Of a stretch of 64,000 bases of DNA, positions 1-12,046 are shown piece after piece. The notes under the pieces are model-generated. The model saw nothing but the letters and a program-made list of their open reading frames with translations, searched no databases and was not told where the DNA came from. Both the position numbers and the translations under genes were made by a program. This DNA comes from Branchiostoma floridae (lineage: Eukaryota; Chordata; Leptocardii; Amphioxiformes; Branchiostomatidae), in contig NC_049979.1 in NCBI RefSeq assembly GCF_000003815.2, positions 19,142,414 to 19,206,413 on the forward strand, in the 5' to 3' direction. How positions within the stretch are numbered: position 1 is the stretch's first letter; each line of letters begins with the position of its first letter.

Positions 1-400
1 GCATGCAGAACGTGAGCACCCCAAACACATGCTACACTCACAGTCACGAGTGCCTCTGTTTGCAAAGATTGGTCTTGCCCTACTGTATCTTGGTTGTTGG
101 GTATCAGTTGACAACCTTAAGTTGGGAATCTCCACTGTCTCTATGGATGACATAATGAAGGCCAAGAATGTGATTGACTCACTGGACAAAGAGGAGACTC
201 TTTGTAAGTGTAATTCAGCCAAGTGTCGGTTGATGATTGCTAAAACCTTCCTGCAGTACAGGTTGGGTAGTTACCCTCTAGCCTATGACTTGGCCCGTGA
301 AGCCAAAGCTTTTGCCACTGAGCATTCTCTTGGAAGGTATGCTAAGTTTGCAGACAGCATTTGCATGTATTTACAGGACTGCAGGTCAAGGGACCAGTAG
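1..400 (+). CDS. 3' terminal exon of a TPR-like protein gene (5' part off the window)
   Basis: An open frame runs from base 2 to the TAG at 398-400 without a clear start, so this is the last exon of a gene that begins left of the window. The first methionine (base 29) is probably internal. The residues align well with the C-terminal third of the complete gene at 9347-10861: both have an A-x-I-G-x-x-x-x-x-L-x-CW-x-SV stretch, then an EAQ/KAK-type helix, a Cys-containing segment, and a final helical pair ending in a run like KFADSIxxxL. Alternating helices with small residues at A/G positions are typical of TPR-like folds. I cannot name a family. The two genes are paralogs in the same orientation, separated by the foldback element at 3001-9005. 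Seen: frame, stop and paralogy. Inferred: TPR-like fold. Confidence 0.72.
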   Translation, partial: HAEREHPKHMLHSQSRVPLFAKIGLALLYLGCWVSVDNLKLGISTVSMDDIMKAKNVIDSLDKEETLCKCNSAKCRLMIAKTFLQYRLGSYPLAYDLAREAKAFATEHSLGRYAKFADSICMYLQDCRSRDQ

Positions 401-1166
401 GTGGTACAGGACTATGTTTGAGATACACATACAGTTTGGATCTTTGATGACTTTTTGTTACAGAGCCACAGTAGTATGGAACCAGCTTGCAGACCGCCCA
501 GTCTTAAAGATCCTTTAAAAGATCCCTTAATTGAATTGACTGCAAAAACAAAATTAACAAGTGACCGTAGGTAACATACTCTGTGACCTAATTATGGTTT
601 ATGTTGGTTGTGATGTTTTCTGTGGTGTATGACTCGGTGTTAATATTGCATACAGAACACATCACATCAGTTAATACCAAAAACTTACTTAAAAGCTAAC
701 ATACCTATTACTGCCAAATTAAAAACACAGTCCTGTACGCATTAACAGAGAAATCAGCGTCTCAATCGAACGACACCAAATGAAAACAACAACACAGCTT
801 TACAATGGATACCTGAGATGCACACCATTTTAAAAAGTGGGTCAGCGACAGCTGTGGACATAACATAACCCCATATCTGCTTGGAGATAAGTAATTGCCA
901 AACCCCATCGTCTATAGGCCAGCTGTTCCACAATACCAAGGAAATAGGGGTGATTTCTCAAATTATTACATCGATAATGAAAACAGCTACCGCGAAAAAA
1001 AAGATCCCAAGGATCAAACACGTTCTAACCATAAAATGCATATGACTATCAACCGCGCAAAATGTTCAAACCAACCTCAATACTGGAAACGCAAAGCCAG
1101 AACGAGATGGCATATTCCGACGAGGACAACATCTGCTTGACGGTATCCAATTACCACATGGCTTAA
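401..1166. other. Non-coding DNA downstream of the TPR-like fragment
   Basis: Probable 3' UTR followed by AT-rich intergenic sequence. I see no coding exon, RNA gene or convincing AATAAA polyadenylation signal here. Short open frames near 895-1140 have no recognisable content. Confidence 0.5.
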
Positions 1167-1715
1167 AGGTCTACTACGCAGTTATTTGCGCTCAAATTTG
1201 AAATATTCTAGAACTAAGAAATCTCAGATTTACTACTACTTTTTGCCACTTTTTGACAATTTTGTGTCATTATTTCACGTTTGCAACGTAGAGAATTAGC
1301 CTACAAACATTTCATCCTACGCGCACTGTAACTTGTTGACCCCCCTAGTTAGGCACTGGTGAGAATTCAAACAAGAATCAATTATCAACGGTTCTTGGTC
1401 GGGAATCTCCGGTGAGTTCCGGGTGCGTGCGAAAGGTCACGGTGAACCACGTGACCAATCTCCGGGTAGGCTCGGGCAGACTCGGGACAACTCGGATTTC
1501 GTCGGTGAAGAAACAAAATGGCTGAAACCCAGCGCGGGCGTGCAGATTCCTAGGTTTTCAAACGCGCTCGCACGGGGAAAATATCGACTCCTGACATGCC
1601 TTGAATAGTGTTCCGTAACGTGGTAGGCTTGATTCAACTAACTATATAAAGAAATAGCCGGAAAATAGATTTTTTTGTTTTCAGTTTGAAGCGCAAATAA
1701 CTGCGTAGTAGACCT
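1167..1715. mobile_element. TTAA-flanked MITE with ~31-bp terminal inverted repeats
   Basis: The left end begins AGGTCTACTACGCAGTTATT and the right end is its reverse complement; the match continues through GCGCT for about 31 bp with no mismatch seen. TTAA sits immediately outside both ends (1163-1166 and 1716-1719). TTAA duplication fits piggyBac or Kolobok; the AGG terminus fits Kolobok better. The 549-bp interior has no transposase, so this is non-autonomous. Small open frames on both strands at 1423-1637 are overlapping and not coding. Confidence 0.85.
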
Positions 1716-3000
1716 TTAAGGCACAATCATAAGGAAGACCTGAACCACTATACCGGCAGTGTAGGGGTGAAAACTGAAATTATTACATCCATAACGTACA
1801 CATGTACTAGTATATGATAGTATAAAGTCTTTCTATTTTTAGATAATTGTACACAAATACTTTCAATTCAGCCTTTCAAGAATATATAATAATATATGAC
1901 TGTATATATATATATATATATACATCTCATCTATCATACATGTATGTTTGCTGTGAAGTATCTATTCCAGGTTAAAAAAAATGGACAGAAATTTGTTGCT
2001 ATTTGAGGTCTACTCCACTACATGTTTCTAATCTTAAAAATAAAGTAGGAAAAAGATTTAGACATACAAATACATGTACATGTACATCAGTTAGCTATAA
2101 TTATTATCTAGTATCTGGTTATCTATTACCATATAGCATGAACTGACCCTGCATCTAAATGCTGGGTGTTGTCATTTGGTTACCCAACATGTATGCAGGG
2201 AACTGAACTGAACAGAAGAACTTAATTGCATGACAATTGTACTGAACTCACCACAAGGTTTACAAATGTAAGTCTACTCTGTTACATGGTTATCAACAAA
2301 TGCATGAATTACTGGTTGTCATTCTTGAATAAAAATTCTTGCAAAGTTAGAAAAATATGTTCAGAATTTATTTTTGTGTTTTTTTCAGTTATGACCATGA
2401 TATTATGCCACCACTAATATGCATTTTCATTCTACAGTCTGAAGAAATAACTGTATGTTGTACTATCAGACATTTGGTTAACTATTTTATGGCAAATTTA
2501 TCCAGCTCCAACATTTAGTCTTGCCAAACTGCACACAGCTGCAGTGAGCTTCAATCATTACTATCATCAGGTTCTATGTTGTGTTTAATTATATGCTTTT
2601 CATTGCCTTAGGCAGTATTTGCACTTTGGGTCCTTAAACATCACAACTACCTGCTCAGGGGTCTCTGGGAGTTATAAATGATAAAGCAGACAAACTGTAA
2701 AATGTATTCGTGTTTGATAGATATCTAAGCCTCCCTATAAAAGAAAAATATTACAAAAATGAAAGTGAAACTACTATATTTTTCAGAGCTAAATGTACAT
2801 ATAAAAGAAAAATATTACAAAAATGAAAGTGAAACTACTATATTTTTCAGAGCTACATCACATAACCTCAACAGCAGTGCAAACTAACAATGATATTTCT
2901 ATTGACATAAATGCTTCATTTTATGTTTTGTTGACTTCAACTGTTTGGAATCTAATTTGAAGAAAAGGTACACGTCACCACCTGCTGCCCCCTGTACTGT
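1716..3000. other. Intergenic DNA with small repeats
   Basis: AT-rich spacer with no supported gene. It contains a (TA)n tract near 1901-1921 and a nearly exact tandem duplication at 2737-2860 (period 64 bp, first 54 bases identical). The right edge is the TACTGT flank of the foldback element. Confidence 0.6.
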
Positions 3001-3599
3001 GTTGGACGCCCGTTTGAGGCACTTGACATGGTCACGTAAAAAAAAGATTAAAAAATTGCGGTGGGCTCAATCAGGCTGTCAAAGGCGTCCTCGTAATCCC
3101 CACGAGTTGTTCTATCTGCCTTGTGAATCTCAAGCGATGGACTTTTACGAGAAAGTATATATTTGATGTCAAAGTTGACCGATTTTCGACAGCTTTTTCC
3201 TATGGTTTCGCCATTGTCTTCAAGCCGAAATACGCACCGTATGGGGGTTTCGGGGTGTCCGCTTAGTGGGCGAGGTTCAACTGTTTCCGGGTCACGCTAT
3301 ACCGTTGCGGCAGTCACTCGCGACCTCACTCGGTAGTGTACACAAGTACTTTTGATGGTGCTGTCAGCGTTTTTACGAAGTAATATTGAAATGTCTTTGA
3401 AGTATAAGACAGCACTATGATCTGTAAGGTGTTATTCCAATAGGTTGCGTCGTGGGTAAAGTGAACTGTAGGTAACGTTACCCGACGAGGGCTTTTCACG
3501 GCATCTGACTGTTAACTGTTGAAGATATTAGATACATTGCTCGCGCCTGGCTGAGGGATGAACTAAGATTAGAACAGTATATAGCTAATTAATAGCGAA

Positions 3600-5330
3600 A
3601 AACGTGTTCAGAAGAGAAACTGTGCCAATTTGAATGACACAAAAAATAGCGCCGTAAGAATTGTAACGTTGTATAGCTAACTTGTAGCGGAAAACGTGTT
3701 CAGAAGACAAACTGTGTCAATTTGAATGACACATCTAAAGGACCGTTGTGCGCTGCATTAAGTGTATATAGCTAACAAATAGCGAAAAACGTGTTCAGAA
3801 GAGAAACTGTGTCCATTTGAATGACAGACTTACAGAACAGTAAGAACTATAACGTTATGTAGCTACAATTGTAATAGCGCAAAACGTGTTCAGAAGACAA
3901 ACTGTGTCAATTTGAATGACACACTTGCAGATAGCGCAATAAGAACTGTACATAGCTAACTCCTAGCGGAAAAAGCGTTCAGGAGACAAACTGTGTCGAT
4001 TTGAATGACACACTTACAGGTAGCGCAATAAGAACTGTATATAGCAAACTAATAGCGTAAAAAGTGTTCAGGAGACAAACTGTGTCAATTTGAATGACAC
4101 ACTTGCTGATAGCGCAATAAGAAATGTACATAGCTAACTCATAGCGAAGTGTAACGTGTTCAGGAGACAAACTGTGTCAATTTGAATGACACACTTGCAG
4201 ATAGCGCAATAAGAACTGTATATAGCAAACTAATAGCGTAAAAAGTGTTCAGGACACAAGCTGTGTCAATTTGAATGACACACTTGCAGATAGCGCAATA
4301 AGAACTGTATATAGCAACCTAATAGCGGAAAAAGTGTTCAGAAGACAAACTGTGTCAATTTGAATGACACACTTGCAGATAGCGCAATAAGAACTGTACA
4401 TAGCTAACTCATAGCGAAGTGTAGTGTTCAGAAGAGAAACTGTGTCAATTTGAATGACACACTTGCAGATAGTGCAATAAGAAATGTACATAGCTAACTC
4501 ATAGCGAAGTGTAGTGTTCAGAAGAGAAACTGTGTCAATTTGAATGACACACTTGCAGATAGTGCAATAAGAACTGTATATAGCAAACTAATAGCGGAAA
4601 AAGTGTTCAGGAGACAAACTGTGTCAATTTGAATGACACACTCACAGGCAGCGCAATAAGAAATGTACATAGCTAACTCGTAGCGAAGTGTAGTGTTCAG
4701 AAGAGAAACTGTGTCAATTTTAATGACACACTTACAGAATAGCGCCAAAAAACTGTATATAGCTAACTTAAAGCATAAAGTGAGTTCAGAAGACTACCTG
4801 TGTCGATTTGAATGACACACCTATAGAATAGGCACGGTTAGAACATGTATATATATTTAACTAACAGCGCAACGTGTTCAAGAGACAAACTGTGTCAATT
4901 TGAATGACACATTATAGAACAGTACTGTAAGAACTTTATATAGCAAACTAATATCGAAAAACGTGTTCAGGAGACAAGCTGTGTCAATTTGAATGACACA
5001 CTTACAGAATAGCGCCGTTAAAACAGTATATAACTAACTTAAAGCGAAAAGTGTATTCAGTAGACTACCTGTGTCAATTTGAATGACAGATTTATAGAAA
5101 AGTGCTGTAAGAACTGTATATAGCGGAAAACGTGTTCAGGGGACAAACTGTGTCAATTTGCATGACATACTCACATTATAGCGCCGTAAAAACAGTAACG
5201 TTACATAGCTAACCAATTTAAAAAAAAACGTGTTAAGGATACAAAATGTGTCTGTGAATGACACATTCATAGAACAGCGAGGTAAATTTATTTTGACCAA
5301 AGCTTGCTCTAACAAAAACTTTTTCAATCA
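3600..5330 (+). repeat. Left satellite arm of the foldback element, ~90-bp units x ~19
   Basis: Each unit holds a dyad TGTGTCA-N7-TGACACA (spacer usually ATTTGAA), preceded by GTGTTCAGGAGACAAAC and followed by an AGCGC...AAGAACTGTATATAGC segment. Core positions recur near 3630, 3715, 3808, 3903, 3991, 4080, 4169, 4261, 4350, 4440, 4529, 4619, 4708, 4799, 4890, 4979, 5070, 5148 and 5247. Units at 3900-4740 are the most alike. Short open frames on the minus strand here are read through the repeat and are not genes. Confidence 0.93.
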
Positions 5331-5364
5331 GATGATCATACTATTTAATTATCGCTTTACTTTA

Positions 5365-8300
5365 CTTGTGTGTCATATGAATTGACACAGTTGCCCTCCT
5401 AACGAAGTTTTCTGTTGTAAAATGGTTATATGCAGTTCTTACAGCGCTTTTCTTTAGGTGTGTCATACAAATTGACACAGTTTTGTGTCCTGAACACATT
5501 AGCCGTTAAGATTTAGTCATACATTTGTATACTATACGTTCGGCGCTATTCTACAAATGTGTCGAAACAAATCGACACAGCTGTGCTTTTGACTACGTTT
5601 TCAGCAATAAAGTTGTTAGGTACAGCCCAAAGTACACTTTTTACCAGTGTGTCATATAAATTGACACAAATTCTTTACTGTCAAACTTTTTCCGTGATCA
5701 ATTTTACACACGTTAAACAGCGCTTTTCTCATTGTGGGTGATATAAATTGACACAGTTGTCCCCCGGAAAAACCTTTTCCATTTTTAAGACACGGTTCAA
5801 ACATCGCTTACAAAGGTGTCAGACAAATTCACACAATTTCCCTCCTGAAAAAGTCGTCCGCCATCAAGACAATTTTACACTGATTTCACATCGTGTTTCA
5901 TAGTGTGTCATATGAAATAACAGTTGTCCTCCTGACAAGGTTTTCTGTCATTTGATACAGTTATCGTCCTGACCGTGAGGGTTTTCCGTTTTGTGAAATT
6001 TTAATAAGTTTTAAAAAACTTGTTAATTGACACAGTTGTCGTCCCGACCAAGTCTTCCATCAGTTTAATACTGTTTAATCATCGCACTAGTGTGCCATAC
6101 TATCAGTGACAGTTGTCCACCAAAGTTTCCGTCATGAGGCAGTTTTATACTGTTTACCACTCGGTTATTAATTGCAAAGCCGTCCTCCTGACAAAGTTTT
6201 CTGTTATAAACTATTGTGTCAATTAATGTGACAAACTAACAAACTGAATAGATATACCTAAATCGTATAATCATTCGATTCAAAAAGTTTTCGGCAGAGC
6301 GAGTTTTCCGTCATAAGATAGTTATTATGCGTTTCAAAAGTGTGTCATACGATTGACACAGTTTTCAGCTCAGACAGCGCAGTACTAGATTTGACAGTTT
6401 ACTTGAACAAGTTAGTATTTCAGTTACTTTAAACCCTACCATGGTCCAAACTCCAGTAATCAGTTGTTAATTGATATGAAATAACCGCATCTAAAGTCAT
6501 ATATACGAAGAAACGCCATTTAGTTCGTAAGAAGGGACCTTAGAACTTGTCTGACACACTTGCAGAAAAGCGCTGCCTGAACCGCGCTATTATGTAAGTG
6601 TGTCATTCATATTGACACAGTTTGACTTCTGAACACGCATTAATATTCCGCTTTAAGTTAGCTATATACAGTTCTTACTACGCCATTATATAAGTGTGTC
6701 ATTCAAATTGACACAGTTTGTCTCCTGAACACGTATTTTGCTATTAGTTAGATATATTCAGTTCTTACGGCGCTATTATGTAAGTGTGTCATTCAAATTG
6801 ACACAGTTTGACTCCTGAACACCCTTTTTCGCTTTTTGTTAGCTATATACAGTTCATTCAGCTTTGTTCTGCAAGTGTGTCATTCAAATTGGCACAGTTT
6901 GACACCTGAATACGTTTTCCGCGATTTCTTAGCTATATACAGGTCTTACATTGCTGTTCTATAAAAAAAAGTGTGTCATTCAAAGTGACACATTTTGTGT
7001 CCTGAACACGTTTCTCGCTATTATTGAGCTATACACAGTTCTTACGGCGCTATTATGTCAGTGTGTCATTCAAATTGACATAGTTTGTCTCCTGAACACG
7101 TTTACGCTATTAGTTAGCTATATACAGTTCTTACGGCACTATTATGTAAATGTGTCATTCAAATTGACACAGTTTGACTCCTGAACACGTTTTCCGCTAT
7201 TAGTTAGCTGTATACAGTTCTTTTAGCTTTGTTCTATAAGTGTGTCATTCAAATTGACACAGTTTGACATTTGAACACGCATTCCGCTTTAAGTTACCTA
7301 TATACAGTTCTTACAGCGCTATTCTATAATGCATTGTGTCATTCAAATTGACGCAGTTTGTCTCCTGAACACGTTTTTCGCTATTGGTTAGCTATATACA
7401 ATTCTTACGGCAACATTATGTAAGTGTGTCATTCAAATTGACACAGTTGGACTCCTGAACACGTTTTTCGCTATTAGTTAGCTATATACATTTCAGCTTT
7501 GTTCTATAAGTGTGTCATTCAAAGTGACACAGTTGGACTCCTGAACACGCATTGCACTTTAAGTTACCTATATACAGTTTTTTTACAGCGCTGTTCTATG
7601 AATGCATCATTCAAATTGACACAGTTTGTCTCCTGAACACGTTTTTCGCTATTAGTTAGCTGTATACAGTTCATTCAGCTTTATTCTATAAGTGTGTCAT
7701 TCAAATTGACACAGTTTGTCTCCTGAATACGTTTTCGCTATTAGTTTGCTATATACAGTTCTTTGGGCGCTGTCTACAAGTGTGTCATTCAAATTGACAC
7801 AGATTGACACTTGAACACGCATTCCGCTTCAAGTTAACTATATACAGTTCTTACAGCGCTATTCTATAATGCATTGTGTCATTCAAATTGGCACAGTTTG
7901 TCTCCTGAACATGTTTTTCGCTCCTAGTTAGCTATATACAGTTCTTACGGCACTATCATGTAAGTGTGTCATTCAAATTGACACAGTTTGACTCCTGAAC
8001 ACGTTTTCCGCTATTAGTTAGCTATATACAGTTCTTTTAGCTTTGTTCTATAAGTGTGTCATTCAAATTGACACAGTTTGACACCTGAATACGTTTTCCG
8101 CGATTACTTAATAGCTATATACAGGTCTAACATCGTTGTTCTATAAATGTGTCATTCAAAGTGACACATTTTGTCTCCTGAACACGTTTCTCGCTATTTG
8201 TTAGTTACATACAGTTCTTACGGCGCTATGATGTAAGTGCGCCATTCAAATTGACATAGTTTGTCTCCTAAACACGTTTATCGCTATTAGTTAAGCTACA

Positions 8301-8460
8301 TACAGTTCTTACGGCGCTTATATTATGTAAGTGTGTCATTCAAATTGACACAGTTTGTCTCCCCAAGGAGGTCTCCCGAACACGTTTTCCGCTATTAGTT
8401 CCCTGTATACACTTCTTACAGCACTGTTCTATAAATGTGTTATTCAAATTAACACAGTTT
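5365..8460 (-). repeat. Right satellite arm of the foldback element, ~90-bp units x ~29
   Basis: The same unit as the left arm in reverse complement, reading TGTGTCATTCAAATTGACAC followed by AGTTTGTCTCCTGAACACG and TAGCTATATACAGTTCTTAC. Units at 6590-8460 are regular. Those at 5365-6400 are diverged, several with broken dyads. A piece near 6500-6545 (GGGACCTTA context) resembles the linker at 8478-8523, suggesting the arm was itself built from two blocks. Confidence 0.92.
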
Positions 8461-9005
8461 GTCTCCTGATGTCTACGAGAATGCCAGTTAATAGTTCGTT
8501 CGGATGGGACCTTACAACCGTTGCAGATTCGCAACGTGGGCCGAGACGATACGAACAAACACAAACTTAAAAAAACGTTCTGCAAGTTCAAACATACTTT
8601 CGCCAAGAGTCCCTTAACAAACCTAATTTAACAATATGCGTAAGCCTGACTTGAATCCTCCTCTACCGAACCAAGCGCAGACTGAGACCGTCAAGATACC
8701 TGGTGACCCGCGTTCAATGACCTCACTCGTACGACCCGGAAGTATATGATCGTAATCGGTTGCACGGAAACCCCCATGCAGTGCGAAATCGAGGCCGAAA
8801 ACAGGCATAAAGAGCCAGTTTGAAGGCTAACTTTGACTCTTCAAATCTCGTCCCGAAATAATATTTGAATCAAGACGAGTATTGTAGGCGATAGAACAAC
8901 TCGTGGGGATTACGTGGGCACCTTTGACAGCCTGATTTGGGCCACCGTGATTTTTTAATCTTTTTTTTACGCGACCATGTCAACTGCCTCAAACGGGCGT
9001 CCAAC

Positions 9006-9346
9006 ATACTGTATCATGCTACCATGTAAGAAAGTTCAAAGTTCATGGGATTGAACATTAACTGTATGGGTAAATACAGGACCACTAAGGTGACAAAACC
9101 ACAAAATTTGATGTGCTTTTAGTTTTTCCCACAATAATTGACATTTATACAATGTAATTCCTGCATAGAAAATGTATTTCTGTTGAGTTTTTCTTGCAAC
9201 ATGTAAAATGTAAAATTTTGCTCCACCTTGTACCCCCTAGAAAATAATGGATCCATTCTGTTTAGATTTGCTAAACAAAGACGTGAGGGACTTTCCAGGT
9301 AACCCGGACATTGGATTGAAGACAACAGTCTGCGTTGTGAAAAAAA
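9006..9346. other. Putative promoter and 5' region of the TPR-like gene
   Basis: Short AT-rich segment between the foldback element and the first coding exon. No clear TATA box or coding exon recognised; an upstream non-coding exon cannot be excluded. Confidence 0.35.
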
Positions 9347-10861
9347 ATGTTTCTTGAACTGCACATTTCTTGGTCTGATTTTCCAATCATCCTACTGCTG
9401 TTTATTTTCTTGTATGTTGTTGTGATTATACTGGTGGAAATAGCCCGCAGAGACCAGGTACATAAACATGAGGAATCAATGTACATATACGTGGTGTGTG
9501 TAAATTTGCGTATATGCACTGTGGCATTTGGCATAGGCAAAATGTAACTAATCTTTAGTCATGGAAAATGAGCATCTACGTGCTCTGTTACTATCCAAAA
9601 ATTCTAAATGGTCATAAAAGTATTGAAGTTGGCATGGTTAGATCAAGGAGGTTGAAAAACCTCCTTGGTTAGATGTTGTATTATATCATGCAAAATGTAT
9701 GTGACATGTTATGCATTGTTCAATTCCTTTCACTTTCAGGACAGTGAAAAGATATTGCAGAGTACCCCAAATGGAACCGTAAATGTTACAAATATTCAAG
9801 GAGATGGCAACATTAGTGTCAGTGCTGGTAGTTTTAGTAACATCAGCATTTCTACGTGTACATGTCCTCAAGTGGTGGAGAAACCACTTCCACGTACAGC
9901 AAGGCTGGACAACAATTGGCAGAAACTGTGCAGAAAGACATTAGACCTTCTGGGACAGCTGTCTGCAAATGGAGAGCTCAAGAAATGCAAGAGAAGCATT
10001 GATAGGCTGTTTCAGGCTATCCCAGATCCCGACTTCCGTGCTGCACTGTGGAACGCTGCTGCAATCAATTGCATCAACGGGGGGAAAATGGCAAGTGCAC
10101 ATGAAGCATTGCATCATGTAACAATGCTTCTTAACGAAACCAAGAACAGAACTGAGCATGAGCTACGTCGAGATTACTACAAGTCACTCATCTATCTGAG
10201 GGAGGAGAAATGCGACCAACTCTTTCAGGGTGTTGGTTTGACAACAGTGGCCTTACAGACGACAGAGCTGGTGCAGGTTGGATGCATAAGAGCCTGGTTA
10301 TGGATCAATCATGGCTGGTTCTACATCAAGATGGCCAATATGCAGCAGAATTGCTACAAGCAGACTGCGCTAATCAAAGATGCTGAAGAGTCCTTTGTGA
10401 GAGCTTCATGTATCGATGACTCCTGTCATGAAGAGGAAGAGTTCCCTGGTCAACTACAAGACAAGAGGACCAGGATCCGTCAGTGTGCCCTGATTGGTCG
10501 TGTCTACCTGCGGCTGAGATGTTGGCGCTCGGTATCGGTAGCAGAAAAGGATACCAAACAAGGAATCACAGATGGTATCCCTGAAGAAAACATCCAAGAG
10601 GCACAAAAGATCCTTGTTTCACTGAAGGACAGAGAGCCGTTGTGTGGTATATGTGAGGTTCTGTACCATCTGGCCAAGGCACATCTCTGTTACAGGTTCA
10701 AGCAATATCCAGAAGCCCTCAAGGAAGCTGAGGCAGCAAGAGACTTGGCAATACATGGACAATTTAAAAACTACATTGACATTGCAAAAAGCATTGTCAA
10801 GCTTTTTAGGCAGGCGGTAACTCGTACACGTACTTGTGGCTGGCATCTTCTACCAGCATAA
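9347..10861 (+). CDS. Membrane-anchored TPR-like protein, 2 exons, 410 aa
   Basis: Exon 1 is 9347-9457 (37 codons, donor GTACAT) and exon 2 is 9740-10861 (acceptor TTTCAG), joined in phase 0. Residues 12-31 are a strong hydrophobic segment followed by Arg residues, a single N-terminal membrane anchor. Residues 48-72 are rich in N, G, V, I and S (TVNVTNIQGDGNISVSAG), with N-glycosylation-type sequons at N48, N52 and N61. The rest (about 80-400) is helical with TPR-like spacing and many Cys residues; the final third matches the paralog at 1-400. I do not recognise a named orthologue. The GDGN segment recalls the G-x-x-N core of RHIM-type amyloid motifs, but the residues before it do not fit the classical order. 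AATAAA at 11471-11476 is a candidate polyadenylation signal. An upstream exon is possible. Confidence 0.8.
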
Positions 10862-12046
10862 AAATAATCATGGTGTTATAATCAGTGTGATTTCTTAACC
10901 AGTCCTGAAAGAAATAGGTATAATAGTTGCCAATGAGGTATTTGAAGTTGCTACGTGTACAAAAATCTAAACGTTGACTACAAGACGTCTATCATTTAAA
11001 CTAACTACCCTTGTAACAGTGACTGTTAAGTAACAAACAAACATGTAAACACCATCAAACTTATACCCATTCACCTTTAGTTTGAGCTTACTGATTATGT
11101 TGAAACTGTTGCCAATATTGACACATGCAGTATCATTACCAATTGTTGATTTTTTTGACACACATGTATCTTATTAATGGACTGCATTGATTGAACATGA
11201 CAATTTGTGCTGAACACACAATACCCAGGTGTAACAGGATCCATTGTACCTTATTGTGTCAAAGATGATTGTGACTGACTAAAACAAAGTACATGTATAT
11301 GTATTGTAGACTATGTATGACCAAGATGCAAACAAATATTAAAGTTAAATTTGGTCAGCAAGGCAAATTGTGTTTGTGAGATGAATTAGTCAGTAAAAAA
11401 ATCTACACTGCCAAATAACTATCTTTGTGCACAGTGCCAGTAATACATGTATGTGTGATTTTTTAAAAAATAAACTGCAATTTAAGTACAGTACAGTTTG
11501 TGTGACTTTCAACTTTCCTGGTGAATTATCAATAATAGAGGATATGGCTAAACATTAAAAGGCTTTAAGACAGTGATGCCGGTATTATTTACATTTTGTA
11601 CCAACTTAAAACTAAGGTATTTTCTTCTAGTAGCCATTTCCCAATACAAATCAAGGAATCAGGTATTAGATAACAATGTTTTAAGCTATACATTTATACC
11701 TTACAACAACTAGTCCTCTGGTAAGTAGTTGTGCAGGTGTAACCTTCTCCAGTGCTACATGTGTACCTAACCCTGTATTCAGTACATATGTGGTGTCAAC
11801 TAAAAGGCTACTTCAGCTAGGAGAAGCCTAACCACACTGTCTTAAAACTATACATGGTTTATATCAACGGCGAGCTCCGTTCGATCATGCTAGATAGGAA
11901 CATGTGGAGACAATGGTGTCACCTCTCCGAGGATGAACTGAACTGATACATGTATAATATGGCACGTCCCTTTCTGTAGTCCTGATGCCATGTCATCAAC
12001 TATAGAATTGTTTGTTTATATCTTAAAGAGAAAAGGGTTTACTCAC
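10862..12046. other. Intergenic DNA between the TPR-like gene and TTC7
   Basis: Probable 3' UTR of the TPR-like gene (candidate AATAAA at 11471) and the tail of the TTC7 locus. I searched the minus strand for the missing C-terminal TTC7 exons and saw none. Confidence 0.45.

Larger units (their letters stand above)
3001..9005. mobile_element. Foldback-type DNA transposon with inverted satellite arms
   Basis: Outer ends are inverted copies starting GTTGGACGCCCGTTTGAGG, with strong identity for about 115 bp (3001-3115 versus 8890-9005). Weaker similarity, including a TGGGGGTTTC block (about 3240-3252 and 8769-8780), extends to about 350 bp. TACTGT lies just outside both ends (2995-3000 and 9007-9012), a candidate short target duplication. 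Inside are two opposed arrays of a roughly 90-bp unit: about 19 copies at 3600-5330 and about 29 at 5365-8460 in the opposite orientation. I find no transposase frame, so it is non-autonomous. The architecture resembles foldback elements such as Drosophila FB or Galileo, whose long inverted ends hold tandem subrepeats. Superfamily is not assigned. Confidence 0.8.

Noticed and set aside
3600-8460. CRISPR-like array
   Set aside because: Regular repeats with dyads look CRISPR-like, but the whole ~90-bp unit repeats, there are no unique spacers, the host is an animal, and the arrays face each other inside inverted ends.
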